A DNA stretch of 64,000 nucleotides from Vulcaniibacterium thermophilum (lineage in GTDB: Bacteria > Pseudomonadota > Gammaproteobacteria > Xanthomonadales > Xanthomonadaceae): positions 62,001 to 126,000 of the forward strand of contig NZ_VOHJ01000002.1 of the NCBI RefSeq assembly GCF_007923255.1, given 5' to 3'. This document shows positions 34,858-43,952 of this stretch, piece after piece. The notes under the pieces were generated by a model. It saw nothing but the letters and a program-made list of their open reading frames with translations. It ran no database searches and was not told the origin of the DNA. Each line of letters starts with the position of its first letter. Position 1 is the first letter of the stretch. Both the position numbers and the translations under genes were made by a program.

Positions 34858-36177
34858 TCAATCCTTCAGGGTCGCCGGGCGCTTCCGGCAGTGCTCGACG
34901 CAATGCAGGACCGCGTCGACCGCGCCGATGCCGTACCAGAACACCTTCCATTGCGGCTGCTTGATGCAGCCGTCCGACTCGGCGTAGTAGAACGGATTCA
35001 CCGGATTGCCGTGGCGCGAACGCCAGAACAGTTGCGGCGTCTCCTCGCGCATCACCTGCCATACCGCGCGGCCGAGGCCCTCGCCCTGCGCCTCGTCGAG
35101 CACGGCGAACTTGTCGAGGTACGGAAAGCCGCTCTCCTCGGTCAGGATCAGCGCAGCGCGGTAGTTCTCGCTGACGTAGGCGCGCAGCAGCCGGGTGCGT
35201 TCGAAGTAGTCCGGCAGCAGACGGCGGCCGAACGCCGACTCGATCAGCCGGCGCATGCGCTCCAGGTCGAGCTCGTCCCACGACGTCGCGCGCTGCACGC
35301 GCTCGCCGCGGCGCACCAGCGTGCCGGATCCCTTGTGGGTGAACAGCTCCTTCGCCAGCTCCGCCGGGCGGGTGATCGACACCGAGGAGGTCAGCGGCAG
35401 GCGGTCGAGCAGGTCCTTGATCTGCTGCAGCTTCAGCCGCATACCGCCGCTCACCCACGGCTGCGCCATCAGATGTTCGTACTCGGTCGACAGGTTGATG
35501 GAGTCGATCACGCGGCCGTCGCCGTCGAGCAGGCCGCCGGTGCCGGTCAGGAACACGATCTTGTACGGCTGCAGCACCTGCACCAGCTCGTTGGCGGCGA
35601 AATCGGCATTGACGTTGAGGATCTGTCCCTGCGGCGTTTCGCCCAGGCTTGCGATCACCGGGATCGAGCCGGCCTGCAGGCTGGCCTCGATCGGCCCGAG
35701 GTGCACGCGCTTGACCTCGCCGACCAGGCCGTAGATGTCGCGGTCGAGATAGTCGGCCTCGAACACGCCGGCGACGATCGAGGTCGCGCGCGTGTCGTTC
35801 GCCTGCAGCGCTTCCACCAGCTTGAGGTTCTGCGCGATGAACACGCGCCGCACCACCGCCAGCGCCTCCGGCGTGGTGACGCGCAGGCCGTCCACGGTGC
35901 GCTTCTCGATGCCCGCGGCGGCCAGTTCCTCGTCGAGCTGCGGCCCGGCGCCGTGCACCACGATCGGCGTCAGGCCGACGTCCTGCAGGAACGCGAGCGA
36001 GGAGGTCAGCGCTTCGAGATCGTCGCGCAGCACCGCGCCGCCGACCTTCACCACCGCGAAGCGCTTGGCGTCGAGCTGCGAGAAGCGCTTGAGGTACTGC
36101 GAGATCTCCTTCGCGCTGGCCATGCTGGAGAGCAGGCGCACGATGGTCTGGCGGGTCTGGATCTTGTGTTGCGTCAC
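34858..36177 (-). CDS. argB: Bifunctional N-acetylglutamate synthase/kinase (NAGS/K)
   Basis: A 439-residue fusion. An amino-acid-kinase domain (about 25-285: [37 protein letters not shown]) phosphorylates acetylglutamate. A C-terminal vertebrate-type NAT domain (about 290-439: [58 protein letters not shown]) makes it from glutamate and acetyl-CoA. This architecture is known from Xanthomonas, Maricaulis and, as separate enzymes, from vertebrates. Feedback by arginine is expected from the family. The GTG start overlaps the argE' stop (GTGA). Confidence 0.94.
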   Translation of the reverse strand: MTQHKIQTRQTIVRLLSSMASAKEISQYLKRFSQLDAKRFAVVKVGGAVLRDDLEALTSSLAFLQDVGLTPIVVHGAGPQLDEELAAAGIEKRTVDGLRVTTPEALAVVRRVFIAQNLKLVEALQANDTRATSIVAGVFEADYLDRDIYGLVGEVKRVHLGPIEASLQAGSIPVIASLGETPQGQILNVNADFAANELVQVLQPYKIVFLTGTGGLLDGDGRVIDSINLSTEYEHLMAQPWVSGGMRLKLQQIKDLLDRLPLTSSVSITRPAELAKELFTHKGSGTLVRRGERVQRATSWDELDLERMRRLIESAFGRRLLPDYFERTRLLRAYVSENYRAALILTEESGFPYLDKFAVLDEAQGEGLGRAVWQVMREETPQLFWRSRHGNPVNPFYYAESDGCIKQPQWKVFWYGIGAVDAVLHCVEHCRKRPATLKD

Positions 36178-37265
36178 GTGCGTTCACCCAGGATGCGGAC
36201 GAGCGAGTGCGCGTAGCGTTCGAGCTGGTCGAGCGCCACCCACTCGTCGGCGGTGTGGGCCTGGGCGATGTCGCCCGGCCCGTAGACGATCGCCGTCAGC
36301 CCCGCGGCGGAGAACAGCGAGGCTTCGGTCCAGAAATCGACCGCATTGCCGACCGGCAGGCCGAGCTCGTCGGCGAGGTCGCGCGCGGCGAGCCGGCGCG
36401 TCTCGGCTTCGGCGACATCGCCGGCGGGAAGCGGCGGGCCACGGAACGTTTCCTCGTACCGCTCGAGCGCCTCTGGCGCCGCGCAGGCGCGGAAGCGCGC
36501 GTGCAGTTCGTCGATGTCGTGCGACGGCAGCGGACGGAACCCGAAGCGCACCTCGGCGCTGGGCGCGATCACGTTCGCCTTGATGCCGCCTTCGACCTTG
36601 CCGATGTTGAAGCGCAGGCTGGTGAGACCGCCGAAGCGGCGATGCGCCTCGGCTTCGACCGCATCGAGCGCGCGCGCGCCCCAGCGTATCGCGTGGTGCA
36701 GCGCGTTCGCGCGCAGCGCATCGGCGCCCGAGGCATGTCCCGCCTGCCCGCGGAAGCGCAGCAGCACCGAGCTGATGCCGCGGTGCGCCAGCACGGCCTC
36801 GCCGCGCGTGGGTTCGGCGACGATCGCCTCGCGGAAGCCATGATCCTGCGCGAGGAAGGCCGCGATGCAGCGCGCGTCGTTGGCTTCTTCGTCGGTCGAG
36901 AACAGGAACGCGGCGTCGCCCTCGGTCGCCGCGGCGGCCGCCAGCAGGCCGGCGGCGGCGCCCTTGATGTCGCAGGCGCCCAGGCCGATCGCGCGGTCGC
37001 CGTGCACGCGCAGGCGCAGCGGGTCGGCGGTCCACGCTTCGGACGACGGCACGGTGTCCAGGTGCACGTTGAACACCCGCGTCGGCGCACCGCGCACGGC
37101 GAGCAGCGATACCGCGCCGGCACCGTGGTCGCGCAGGTCGAAGCGGAAGCCCGGCAGGTGCGCGCGCAGGTAATCGAAGATGCCGCCGGTGCCGATCGCC
37201 CGCGGCGGATTGCGGGTGTCGAACGCCACCAGCGCTTCGAGATGGCGGAGCACCTCAGCCCGCAT
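36174..37265 (-). CDS. argE': N-acetyl-L-citrulline deacetylase (ArgE')
   Basis: A 363-residue M20/ArgE-family zinc deacetylase. Metal ligands appear as HLDTVP (68-73), LGACDIKG (about 93-100), STDEEANDA (about 122-130) and a late HTADEW. In the presence of an N-acetylornithine carbamoyltransferase, the substrate is expected to be N-acetylcitrulline, as in Xanthomonas. ATG at 37265 with CGGAG upstream. Between it and argG lies a 363-bp repeat-filled gap. Confidence 0.9.
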   Translation of the reverse strand: MRAEVLRHLEALVAFDTRNPPRAIGTGGIFDYLRAHLPGFRFDLRDHGAGAVSLLAVRGAPTRVFNVHLDTVPSSEAWTADPLRLRVHGDRAIGLGACDIKGAAAGLLAAAAATEGDAAFLFSTDEEANDARCIAAFLAQDHGFREAIVAEPTRGEAVLAHRGISSVLLRFRGQAGHASGADALRANALHHAIRWGARALDAVEAEAHRRFGGLTSLRFNIGKVEGGIKANVIAPSAEVRFGFRPLPSHDIDELHARFRACAAPEALERYEETFRGPPLPAGDVAEAETRRLAARDLADELGLPVGNAVDFWTEASLFSAAGLTAIVYGPGDIAQAHTADEWVALDQLERYAHSLVRILGERT

Positions 37266-37331
37266 GGCGGACGCTCCGTGGCAGCGAATACTTCGACCGC
37301 CCGCGTGCTTGAACAAAGCGGCCGAGCGAGC

Positions 37332-37606
37332 GACGGGACTTCCCGCCGCGCACGAACACCCCCTCTCCCCCAACGGCCCCGCCGTTGGGGGAGAAGGTTG
37401 GGGTGAGGGGGCCACGCGACGCCGCCACCGCCGACGCATGCACGCGCGCCTGCGGCGCGCGCCCCCTCACCCTGCCCTCTCCCCCGCACGCGGGGGAGAG
37501 GGGAACGAAGGGGCTGCCCGAACGACGGGACTTCCCGCCGCGCACGAACACCCCCTCTCCCCCAACGGCCCCGCCGTTGGGGGAGAGGGTCGGGGTGAGG
37601 GGGTCA
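37332..37606. repeat. Composite REP (BIME-like) array inside the arg operon
   Basis: The same element family as 31494-31875: CCCTCTCCCCCAACGG palindromes at about 37360 and 37554, with an inverse element (CCCCCTCACCC..CCCGCACGCGGGGGAGAGG) between. The flanking sequence GACGGGACTTCCCGCCGCGC is duplicated at 37332 and 37524 (period 192), so the unit expanded locally together with host sequence. It occupies the 363 bp between argG and argE'. Confidence 0.92.
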
Positions 37607-37628
37607 CGCCAGGCCGCAACTCGCCCGC

Positions 37629-38864
37629 TCATTTGCGGTTGACCTCCGCCCACAACGTCGAGCTCATGCCGTACAGGCGGATGAAGCCCTCGGCCTCGGC
37701 CACGCCCCAGTCCGCCGCCTGCGCGTAGGTGGCGCCGCGCGCATTGAGGATGTGCGGCGAGCGCACTTCCACCGCCTGCACGCTGCCGCCGTGCGTCTCC
37801 AGCACCACCTCGCCGTTGACGCAGCGCTGGCTGGAGGCCAGGAACGCTTCCAGATCGGCCTTGAGCGGATCGTGGAAGAAGCCCTCGTACACCAGCTCCA
37901 CCCACTTGCGCGCGACCTCCGGCTTGAAGCGGTTCTGCTGCTTGGTCAGCACCGCCTCCTCCAGCGCGCGATGCGCCACCAGCAGCGCGGTCAGGCCCGG
38001 CGCCTCGAACACGATCCGGCCCTTCAAGCCGATCGTGGTGTCGCCGGTGTACAGACCACGGCCGACGCCGTACTGCGCGAACATCGCATTGAGCTTCGCC
38101 AGCAGTTCGTGGCCCGGCATGCGCAGGCCGTCCAGCGCGACCGCTTCGCCCCGCTCGAACGTCAGCACCGCGCGCAGCGGCTGCATCGGCCATTCCGCGC
38201 GCGGCTTGCACCAGCCGCGCGCGCCCTCGCCCGGCGCTTCCCAGCGGTCGATCTCGCCCCCGGACATGGTCACGCCCAGCAGGTTCTCGTTGATCGTGTA
38301 CGCCTTCTGCTTGGCGCGCACGCCGAAGCCGCGCTCTTCCAGGTAGCGCTGCTCGTAGGCGCGCACCTCGGTGTGTTCCTTCTGGATCTCGCGGATCGGC
38401 GCCACGATCTCGTAGTCGCCCAGCGCCTTCACCGCGAGGTCGAAGCGGACCTGGTCGTTGCCCATGCCGGTGCAGCCGTGCGCGATCGCGCGCGTGCCGA
38501 GCTCGGCGCAGCGCGCCAGCGCCGCCTCGACGATCAGGTAACGGTCCGACACCAGCAACGGGTACTGGCCCTGGTAGCTCTCGCCGGCCCACACGAACGG
38601 CTTGACGAAGCCGTTCCAGATCGACGGCCCGCCGTCCACGGTGACGTGCGAGGCCGCGCCCAGCTCCTGCGCGCGCGCTTCGATGTAGGCGCGCTCGTCG
38701 GCATCGACGCCGCCGGTGTCGGCGAACACCGTGTGCACGCGCCAACCGCGCTCCTGCAGGTACGGGATGCAGAAGCTGGTGTCGAGGCCGCCGGAGAAGG
38801 CGAGGACGATGTCGTTGTGGACGGGAATCGGGGATGGGGAATCGGGAATCGGAGTGGAAGACAT
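37629..38864 (-). CDS. argG: Argininosuccinate synthase
   Basis: A 411-residue ATP-PPase-type ligase with the P-loop [11 protein letters not shown] (residues 21-31), [12 protein letters not shown] and [12 protein letters not shown]. It joins citrulline and aspartate. The start is ATG 38864 (MSSTPIPD...). A TTG six bases earlier is less likely. Residues 5-14 ([10 protein letters not shown]) are encoded by four units of the GGGAATC-type heptamer (38823-38850), so the usual N-terminus has been lengthened by a repeat. Next in the operon is argE', after a REP array. Confidence 0.95.
   Translation of the reverse strand: MSSTPIPDSPSPIPVHNDIVLAFSGGLDTSFCIPYLQERGWRVHTVFADTGGVDADERAYIEARAQELGAASHVTVDGGPSIWNGFVKPFVWAGESYQGQYPLLVSDRYLIVEAALARCAELGTRAIAHGCTGMGNDQVRFDLAVKALGDYEIVAPIREIQKEHTEVRAYEQRYLEERGFGVRAKQKAYTINENLLGVTMSGGEIDRWEAPGEGARGWCKPRAEWPMQPLRAVLTFERGEAVALDGLRMPGHELLAKLNAMFAQYGVGRGLYTGDTTIGLKGRIVFEAPGLTALLVAHRALEEAVLTKQQNRFKPEVARKWVELVYEGFFHDPLKADLEAFLASSQRCVNGEVVLETHGGSVQAVEVRSPHILNARGATYAQAADWGVAEAEGFIRLYGMSSTLWAEVNRK
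38823..38850. repeat. Four heptamer units inside the 5' coding end of argG
   Basis: GGGAATC, GGGGATG, GGGAATC, GGGAATC on the plus strand, read in frame on the minus strand as the Pro/Ile/Ser-rich N-terminus of ArgG just before the catalytic P-loop domain begins. Confidence 0.9.
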
Positions 38865-38914
38865 GGGCAATCTCTGGAGGAAGTGTCAGCGTGGGGCGGG
38901 GGCCGGGGTGGCTG

Positions 38915-39952
38915 TCATCGACTCCCCATTCCCGATTCCCGTTTCCCGGCTTGCGAAGCAAGCCAAGCCATCACCGCCTTCTGCACGTGCAGCCGGTTCT
39001 CGGCTTCGTCGATGGCGATGCACGCCGGCGAATCCATCACCGCGTCGGTGGCCTTGACGTTGCGGCGCAGCGGCAGGCAGTGGCTGAAGACGGCATCGTT
39101 GGTGAGCGCCATCTTCCGCTCGTCGACGATGAAGTGCCTGTGCGCGTCGCGGATCGGCTTCTCGTCCTGCCAGCGGCCGAAGAACGGCAGTGCGCCCCAG
39201 CTCTTGGCGTAGACCACGTCGGCGCCGCGGTAGGCGTTCTCGATGTCGTGGCTGACGGTGAGCGAGCCGCCGCTCTCGGCGACGTTCCGCGCCGCCCAGT
39301 CCATGTAGCGCTCGTCGAGCACGTAGTCGGGCGTCGGGCACAGCAGGGTCACGTCCATGCCGAGGCGGGTGGCGATCGTGAGCGCGGAGTTGGCGACCGC
39401 GGTGTTGAGCGGCTTCGGGTGGTAGGTCCAGGTGAGCACGTACTTCTTCCCGCGCAGGTCGGTGGTGCCGAAGTGCTCCTGCAGCGCCAGCGCGTGCGCC
39501 AGTTCCTGGCACGGGTGGGTGATCGTCTCCATGTTGATCACCGGCACCGGCGAGTACCTGGCGAACGCGCGCAGCACCTTGTCCTGCCGGTCCTCGGCCC
39601 AGTCGACGAACTTCGGGAACGCGCGCACGCCGATCAGGTCGACGTAGCGACCGAGCACGCGCGCCACCTCGGCGATGTGCTCCTCGGCCTCGCCGTCCAT
39701 CACCGTGCCGGCGTCGAACTCGATCGGCCAGGCGTCCTTGCCGGGCTGCAGCACGATCGCGTGGCCGCCGAGCTGGAACGCCCCCAGCTCGAAGCTGGTG
39801 CGCGTGCGCATCGAGGGATTGAAGAACACCAGCGCGATCGCGCGGCCCTTGAGGTCGTTGCCGAACGGCGTGCGCTTGAACGCGGCGGCCTGCGCGAGCA
39901 GCGCGTCGAGCTCGGCGCGGCTCAGGTCCTGGGTGTTGAGGAAATGCTTCAT
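38915..39952 (-). CDS. argF': N-acetylornithine carbamoyltransferase (AOTCase)
   Basis: A 345-residue transcarbamylase with the carbamoyl-phosphate loop SMRTR (47-51), HPCQEL (146-151) and HCLPLRRNVKATD. K300 corresponds to the carboxylated lysine 302 of the Xanthomonas campestris enzyme, and E90 to its substrate-discriminating E92. The WTYHPKP segment is typical of AOTCase and absent from ordinary OTCase. It converts N-acetylornithine to N-acetylcitrulline. The last nine residues (KRESGMGSR) come from a heptamer repeat. It is first in the operon, behind an arginine-codon attenuator. Confidence 0.95.
   Translation of the reverse strand: MKHFLNTQDLSRAELDALLAQAAAFKRTPFGNDLKGRAIALVFFNPSMRTRTSFELGAFQLGGHAIVLQPGKDAWPIEFDAGTVMDGEAEEHIAEVARVLGRYVDLIGVRAFPKFVDWAEDRQDKVLRAFARYSPVPVINMETITHPCQELAHALALQEHFGTTDLRGKKYVLTWTYHPKPLNTAVANSALTIATRLGMDVTLLCPTPDYVLDERYMDWAARNVAESGGSLTVSHDIENAYRGADVVYAKSWGALPFFGRWQDEKPIRDAHRHFIVDERKMALTNDAVFSHCLPLRRNVKATDAVMDSPACIAIDEAENRLHVQKAVMAWLASQAGKRESGMGSR
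38920..38947. repeat. Four heptamer units forming the 3' coding end of argF'
   Basis: GACTCCC, CATTCCC, GATTCCC, GTTTCCC (plus strand). On the minus strand they encode KRESGMGSR, and the stop follows directly (38917-38915). Same family as the unit run in argG 70 bp away. Confidence 0.9.
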
Positions 39953-39994
39953 GGCGGCTCCGGACTTCGGGATCGGAAGCGCCGGGGTCCGCAG

Positions 39995-40027
39995 AAAACG
40001 CGAACGCCCAGCGCGAGGGCTGGGCGT
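39995..40027 (-). terminator. Attenuator terminator before argF'
   Basis: On the minus strand ACGCCCAGC (40027-40019) and GCTGGGCGT (40012-40004) form a perfect 9-bp stem with the loop CCTCGC, followed by TCGCGTTTTC. It ends about 45 bases before the argF' start codon and 31 bases after the stop of the leader peptide. Confidence 0.85.
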
Positions 40028-40080
40028 CGGAAGTGCAACGACGTGCGGCGAGCGCCGCTTACCCAGCCGGTGTGCGGCTG
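40018..40080 (-). promoter_or_regulatory. Arginine attenuator: protector and antiterminator pairings
   Basis: Minus-strand RNA segments: segment 1 CAGCCG (40080-40075, at the last Arg codons) pairs with segment 2 CGGCTG (40069-40064), 6 bp with loop CACAC. Segment 2 extended, GGCTGGG (40068-40062), pairs instead with segment 3 CCCAGCC (40024-40018), 7 bp. Segment 3 is the 5' arm of the terminator. The three pairings exclude one another exactly as in trp- and his-type attenuators. A ribosome stalled on the Arg codons covers segment 1 and frees segment 2; one at the stop codon covers segment 2. Confidence 0.82.
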
Positions 40081-40160
40081 CGTCGGCGCGCGCGCGAGGT
40101 CATGCCCGCCGCCATCCAGGCGGAGGTGACGATCTCGGCGTCGGCGTAGTGGGCGTTCAT
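40059..40160 (-). CDS. Arginine-rich leader peptide of the arg operon
   Basis: A 33-codon reading frame, ATG at 40160 and TAA at 40061-40059, ending in SRARRRSRTPAG. Codons 23, 25, 26, 27 and 29 are arginine (CGC, CGC, CGA, CGC, CGC): five in seven. It lies between the upstream gene's stop and argF', on the operon strand. Its last codons are part of the antiterminator. A TTGCAT hexamer at 40198-40193 with a weak GAGCAT 17 bp later may be the promoter, which would give a nearly leaderless mRNA. The peptide itself probably has no function beyond its translation. Confidence 0.8.
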   Translation of the reverse strand: MNAHYADAEIVTSAWMAAGMTSRARRRSRTPAG

Positions 40161-40207
40161 GAGGGCGGCGATGCTCGCATGCGGACACGCGCGATGCAAG
40201 CGAGGCC

Positions 40208-40639
40208 TCACCGCGGCACCGGGGTGACCGACACGCGGATGCGCAACCGGTTGCCGGGGTCCTCGGCCAGCCGCGAACGGAACTTGACCCCGCGGTAGAC
40301 GTAATCGACGTCGTAGGCGATCGGCCGGCGGTACTCGCGTTCGACCGGCACCTGCTTGCAGGTGCGCCGCTTGCGTTCCTCGCGCGCCAGCGCGTTCTTG
40401 ACCCGGTCGACCACGCGCGAGAAGCGCGATTCGTCGTCCTCGCCCGCCGGCGGATCGCAGCGCTCCTCCATGGCGGTGGCGCGCAGCGTCTGGTAGACCG
40501 GGGTGACCCGCATCACCTGCGCGTAGTCGTATCGCACGTTCTCGGCGGGCACGACCGTGGTGCCCGTGCTCTGCGCGGCCGCGTCTCCGCCCCACAGGCA
40601 GGACAACGAAACCACGAGGGCGATGCGGTGGCGGATCAT
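40208..40639 (-). CDS. Small exported protein with YxVxY domain, unknown function
   Basis: A 143-residue protein with a signal peptide (IALVVSLSCLWGGDAAAQ, about 6-23). Then VRYDYAQVMRVTPVYQTLR, a cysteine pair region (ERCDPP, RRTCKQV) and the C-terminal IAYDVDYVYRGVKFRSRL..PGNRLRIRV. The last part follows the same pattern as the C-terminus of the glycine-zipper protein at 22227-23030 (YDVTYRYQG..MDERPGPRL). It is probably a periplasmic or outer-membrane-associated relative lacking the glycine zipper. It ends 48 bp before the arg leader peptide on the same strand. Confidence 0.72.
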   Translation of the reverse strand: MIRHRIALVVSLSCLWGGDAAAQSTGTTVVPAENVRYDYAQVMRVTPVYQTLRATAMEERCDPPAGEDDESRFSRVVDRVKNALAREERKRRTCKQVPVEREYRRPIAYDVDYVYRGVKFRSRLAEDPGNRLRIRVSVTPVPR

Positions 40640-40723
40640 CCTGGCGCCCGGACGAAGTGTTCAGAAATTGTAAGTGACGCCGGCGCGCGGGTCTGAACCC
40701 CGGCTGTGCAGGGGACGGTTGGC

Positions 40724-40729
40724 TACAAT
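40724..40729 (+). promoter_or_regulatory. Probable -10 hexamer of the cysS operon
   Basis: TACAAT, preceded by GGC, 26 bp before the cysS ATG. No good -35 hexamer lies at 16-18 bp, so the -35 element is weak or activator-dependent. Confidence 0.45.
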
Positions 40730-40755
40730 TCACGCCCCTCACGCGATGCCCCCGG

Positions 40756-42141
40756 ATGGCCCTGCATCTCTACAACAGCCTGACCCGCCGCATCGAGCCG
40801 TTCGCGCCGCAGGACCCGGGCCGGCCGACGATGTACGTGTGCGGGCCCACGGTCTACAACTACGTGCACATCGGCAACGCGCGCGGACCGGTGGTGTTCG
40901 GCGTGCTGGCCGCGCTGCTGCGGCGCCGCTACGGAGCGCTGGTCTACGCGCGCAACATCACCGACGTCGACGACAAGATCAACGCCGCGGCCGCGGAAGC
41001 GGGCGTGCCGATCTCGACCATCACCGACCGCTACGCGGCCGCCTACCGCGAGGACATGGCCGCCCTCGGCGTGAGCGGCGCGTTCGCGCCCGACGTCGAA
41101 CCGGCCGCCACCGCGCACATCGCCGAGATGATCGCGATGATCCAGCGTCTGATCGACCAGGGGCATGCGTACGTCGAACAGGGCCACGTGCTGTTCTCGG
41201 TCGCCTCGTTTCCGGAGTACGGCAAGCTCTCGCGCCGCGACCGCGAGGAAATGCTCGCCGGCGCACGGGTCGAGGTCGCGCCGTACAAGCGCGACCCCGG
41301 CGACTTCGTGCTGTGGAAGCCGTCCACCGACGACCTGCCGGGCTGGGATTCGCCCTGGGGCCGCGGCCGCCCCGGCTGGCACATCGAATGCTCGGCGATG
41401 GCGGCACGGCACCTCGGACAGACCATCGACATCCACGCCGGCGGCGTCGATCTGCAGTTCCCGCACCACGAGAACGAGATCGCGCAGAGCGAGTGCGCGC
41501 ACGGCCAGCGCACGTTCGCGCGGTTCTGGCTGCACAACGGCATGCTGACCTTCGGCGGCGCCAAGATGGCGAAGTCGGTCGGCAACATCCAGCGCGTGCA
41601 CGACCTGGTGCGCGCGCACCCGCCGGAGGCGCTGCGTTATGCGCTGCTGTCCGCCCACTACCGGCAGCCGCTGGACTGGTCCGATGCGCTGATCGAGCAG
41701 TCGGTGCGCACGCTCGACCGCCTGTACGGCACCTTGCGCGATCTGGCGGACGTCGCCGTGCCCGCGGTCTCCGGCGCGGACATTCCTCCGGCGATCGACG
41801 CCGCGCTGGACGACGACCTCAACACGCCCGCCGCGCTCGCCGAGCTGTCGCGCATCGCCGCCGACGCGCGCAAGGCGGAGCGCGCGGACGACAGGGCGCG
41901 CCTGAAGCGCGAACTGCTCGCCGGCGGCTTCGCGCTCGGCCTGCTGCAGCAGGACCCGGCGGCGTGGTTCGCGCGCGGCGCACAGGACGACGACGCCCGC
42001 ATCCAGGCGCTGATCGACGAGCGCGCCGCCGCCAAGAAGGCGCGCGATTTCGCCCGCGCCGATGCGATCCGCGAGCAGCTCGCCGGCGAGGGCATTCTCC
42101 TCGAGGACACGCCGCAGGGCGTACGCTGGCGTCGCGCATGA
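40756..42141 (+). CDS. cysS: Cysteinyl-tRNA synthetase
   Basis: A 461-residue class Ia synthetase. The zinc cysteine is in YVCGPTVYN (C29), the HIGH-type motif is HIGN (38-41), and the second signature is KMAKS (KMSKS in most). GWHIECSAM and [12 protein letters not shown] are further zinc/active-site blocks. It charges tRNA-Cys. First gene of a cysS-sufE-MFS operon; its TGA overlaps a possible upstream ATG for sufE (ATGA at 42138). Confidence 0.96.
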   Translation: MALHLYNSLTRRIEPFAPQDPGRPTMYVCGPTVYNYVHIGNARGPVVFGVLAALLRRRYGALVYARNITDVDDKINAAAAEAGVPISTITDRYAAAYREDMAALGVSGAFAPDVEPAATAHIAEMIAMIQRLIDQGHAYVEQGHVLFSVASFPEYGKLSRRDREEMLAGARVEVAPYKRDPGDFVLWKPSTDDLPGWDSPWGRGRPGWHIECSAMAARHLGQTIDIHAGGVDLQFPHHENEIAQSECAHGQRTFARFWLHNGMLTFGGAKMAKSVGNIQRVHDLVRAHPPEALRYALLSAHYRQPLDWSDALIEQSVRTLDRLYGTLRDLADVAVPAVSGADIPPAIDAALDDDLNTPAALAELSRIAADARKAERADDRARLKRELLAGGFALGLLQQDPAAWFARGAQDDDARIQALIDERAAAKKARDFARADAIREQLAGEGILLEDTPQGVRWRRA

Positions 42142-42170
42142 ACGCATCGTCTCCGCGCTGCGCATCCACG

Positions 42171-42608
42171 ATGAACGACACGCCGTTCCCGCTCGAACCG
42201 AGCGCCGCCGAGGCGCAGGCGGCCATCCGCGACGAGTTCGCCTTCTTCGGCGACTGGGCCGAGCGCTATCAGTATCTGATCGACCTCGGCCGCAAGCTGC
42301 CGCCGTTCCCGGAGGCGTGGAAGATCGAGGAGAACCGCCTGCACGGCTGCCAATCGCTGGTGTGGATCGTCACCGAGGGCGATGCCGCACGCCTGGTGTT
42401 CCATGCGATCAGCGATTCGGCGATCGTGTCCGGCCTGATCTATCTCGCGCTACGCGTGTACTCGGGCCGCAGCGCGCAGGAGATCCTCGCCACCGAACCG
42501 ACCTTCGTCGCCGACATCGGACTGGCGCGCCACCTCTCGCCCACCCGCAGCAACGGCCTGGCCGCACTGTTGCGCCACATCCGCGAGCAGGCCCAGGCGC
42601 GGCTGTGA
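42171..42608 (+). CDS. sufE: Cysteine desulfuration protein SufE
   Basis: A 145-residue SufE with the sulfur-accepting cysteine in LHGCQSLVW (C60) and the C-terminal SPTRSNGLAALL. It takes persulfide sulfur from SufS for Fe-S assembly. The start is ambiguous: ATG 42171 gives the family's normal N-terminus, while ATG 42138 overlaps the cysS stop (ATGA) and would add 11 residues. Cotranscription with cysS links two cysteine-using functions. Its TGA overlaps the GTG of the next gene. Confidence 0.93.
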   Translation: MNDTPFPLEPSAAEAQAAIRDEFAFFGDWAERYQYLIDLGRKLPPFPEAWKIEENRLHGCQSLVWIVTEGDAARLVFHAISDSAIVSGLIYLALRVYSGRSAQEILATEPTFVADIGLARHLSPTRSNGLAALLRHIREQAQARL

Positions 42609-43849
42609 GCGAGGCCGCGACAGCCGCTCCCGCCCTCTCCCCGCTCCGCAACCGCGGCTTTCTCGGACTGCTGGGCTATCGCCTGCTGGCGATGCTGTCC
42701 TACCAGATCGTCGCGGTGACGGTGGGCTGGCACATCTACGAGCTCACGCGCGATGCGCTGTCGCTCGGCCTGATCGGACTGGCGGAGGTGATTCCCTACA
42801 TCGGCTGCGCGCTGTTCGCCGGTTACGCGGTCGACCACCTGCCGCGGCGCAAGCTCGGCATGGCGGCCTGTCTGGGCCTCGCCGCGACCGCGCTGCTGCT
42901 GATGGCCACGGCGGCCGGCCTGGTGCCCGCCTTCGGCACGTTCACGCTGTACGCCGCGATCGCGCTCAACGGCGTGGTGCGCGCGTTCCTGGCGCCGGTC
43001 TACACCTCGCTGTTCGCGCGCGTGCTGCCACGTGCGCAGTTCGCGCGCGGCGCGGGCATCGGCAGTGTGGTGATGCAGAGCGGGCTGGTGGCCGGCCCCG
43101 CGCTCGGCGGCGTCCTGATCGCATGGGGCGGCAAGACGGTGGCCTATGGCGCCGCGGCCGCGCTGGCGGTGGCGGCGGCGGTCGCGATCGTTTCGCTGCG
43201 GGTGACCGAGCCGCCGATCCCCCTGCAGCGCGCTCCCGTCTTCCGCAGCATCGGCGAGGGGCTTCGCTTCGTGTGGAACCAGCCGGTGGTGCTCGGCGCG
43301 CAGGCGCTGGACATGTTCTCGGTGCTGTTCGGCGGCGCGGTCGCGCTGCTGCCCGCGTTCATCCGCGACGTGCTGCACGCGGGCCCCGAGGCGCTCGGCC
43401 TGCTGCGCGCCTCGCCCGCGGTGGGCGCGGTGCTGGTCGGCCTATGGCTGGCCCGGCATCCGCCGCAGCGGCATGCCGGGCGTCTGCTGCTCGGCGCGGT
43501 AGCCGGCTTCGGCCTGAGCATCATCGGCTTCGCGCTCTCGCGCGAGCTGTGGCTGTCGATGCTGCTGCTTGCGCTATCCGGTGCGTTCGACGGCGTTTCG
43601 GTGGTGATCCGCTCGACCATCCTGCAGTTGGCGACGCCCGACGAAATGCGCGGTCGCGTCGCCGCCATCAACGGCATTTTCATCGGCTCTTCGAACGAAC
43701 TGGGCGCCTTCGAATCGGGCGTGGCCGCCCGCCTGCTCGGCCTGGTGCCGTCGGTGGTGTTCGGCGGCTGCATGACGCTGCTGGTGGTGGCCGTCACCGC
43801 CTGGCGCGTGCCGCGCCTGCGCCGGCTCGATCTGCGCGAGCTGCATTGA
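42605..43849 (+). CDS. MFS transporter (EntS/MFS_3-like)
   Basis: A 414-residue 12-helix major facilitator of the MFS_3 branch (relatives export enterobactin or act as drug exporters). The loop-2/3 motif is DHLPRRKLG (about 78-86), and a late segment reads PDEMRGRVAAINGIFIGSSNELG, characteristic of EntS-like proteins. The GTG start at 42605 overlaps the sufE stop (GTGA). The substrate is unknown. It is followed by the heptamer array and the convergent dksA. Confidence 0.88.
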   Translation: MSEAATAAPALSPLRNRGFLGLLGYRLLAMLSYQIVAVTVGWHIYELTRDALSLGLIGLAEVIPYIGCALFAGYAVDHLPRRKLGMAACLGLAATALLLMATAAGLVPAFGTFTLYAAIALNGVVRAFLAPVYTSLFARVLPRAQFARGAGIGSVVMQSGLVAGPALGGVLIAWGGKTVAYGAAAALAVAAAVAIVSLRVTEPPIPLQRAPVFRSIGEGLRFVWNQPVVLGAQALDMFSVLFGGAVALLPAFIRDVLHAGPEALGLLRASPAVGAVLVGLWLARHPPQRHAGRLLLGAVAGFGLSIIGFALSRELWLSMLLLALSGAFDGVSVVIRSTILQLATPDEMRGRVAAINGIFIGSSNELGAFESGVAARLLGLVPSVVFGGCMTLLVVAVTAWRVPRLRRLDLRELH

Positions 43850-43952
43850 GCGCAGCGCCGGCCCGGCCATCCTGAGCGCTGCGTAAGCGCCCAGCGGCAC
43901 GAAAAAATGGGCCGCGGCTTTCGCCGGGGCGACGGCGATGCGACTTCCGCCC

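Noticed and set aside
39949-40188. 79-codon minus-strand ORF overlapping the arg leader region
   Set aside because: It reads the leader and terminator hairpin in another frame; the 33-codon leader frame explains the codon pattern and the stem positions much better.
40756-42141. KMAKS instead of KMSKS in CysS as a sign of a broken gene
   Set aside because: Substitution at this serine is tolerated in class I synthetases and the rest of the enzyme is intact.
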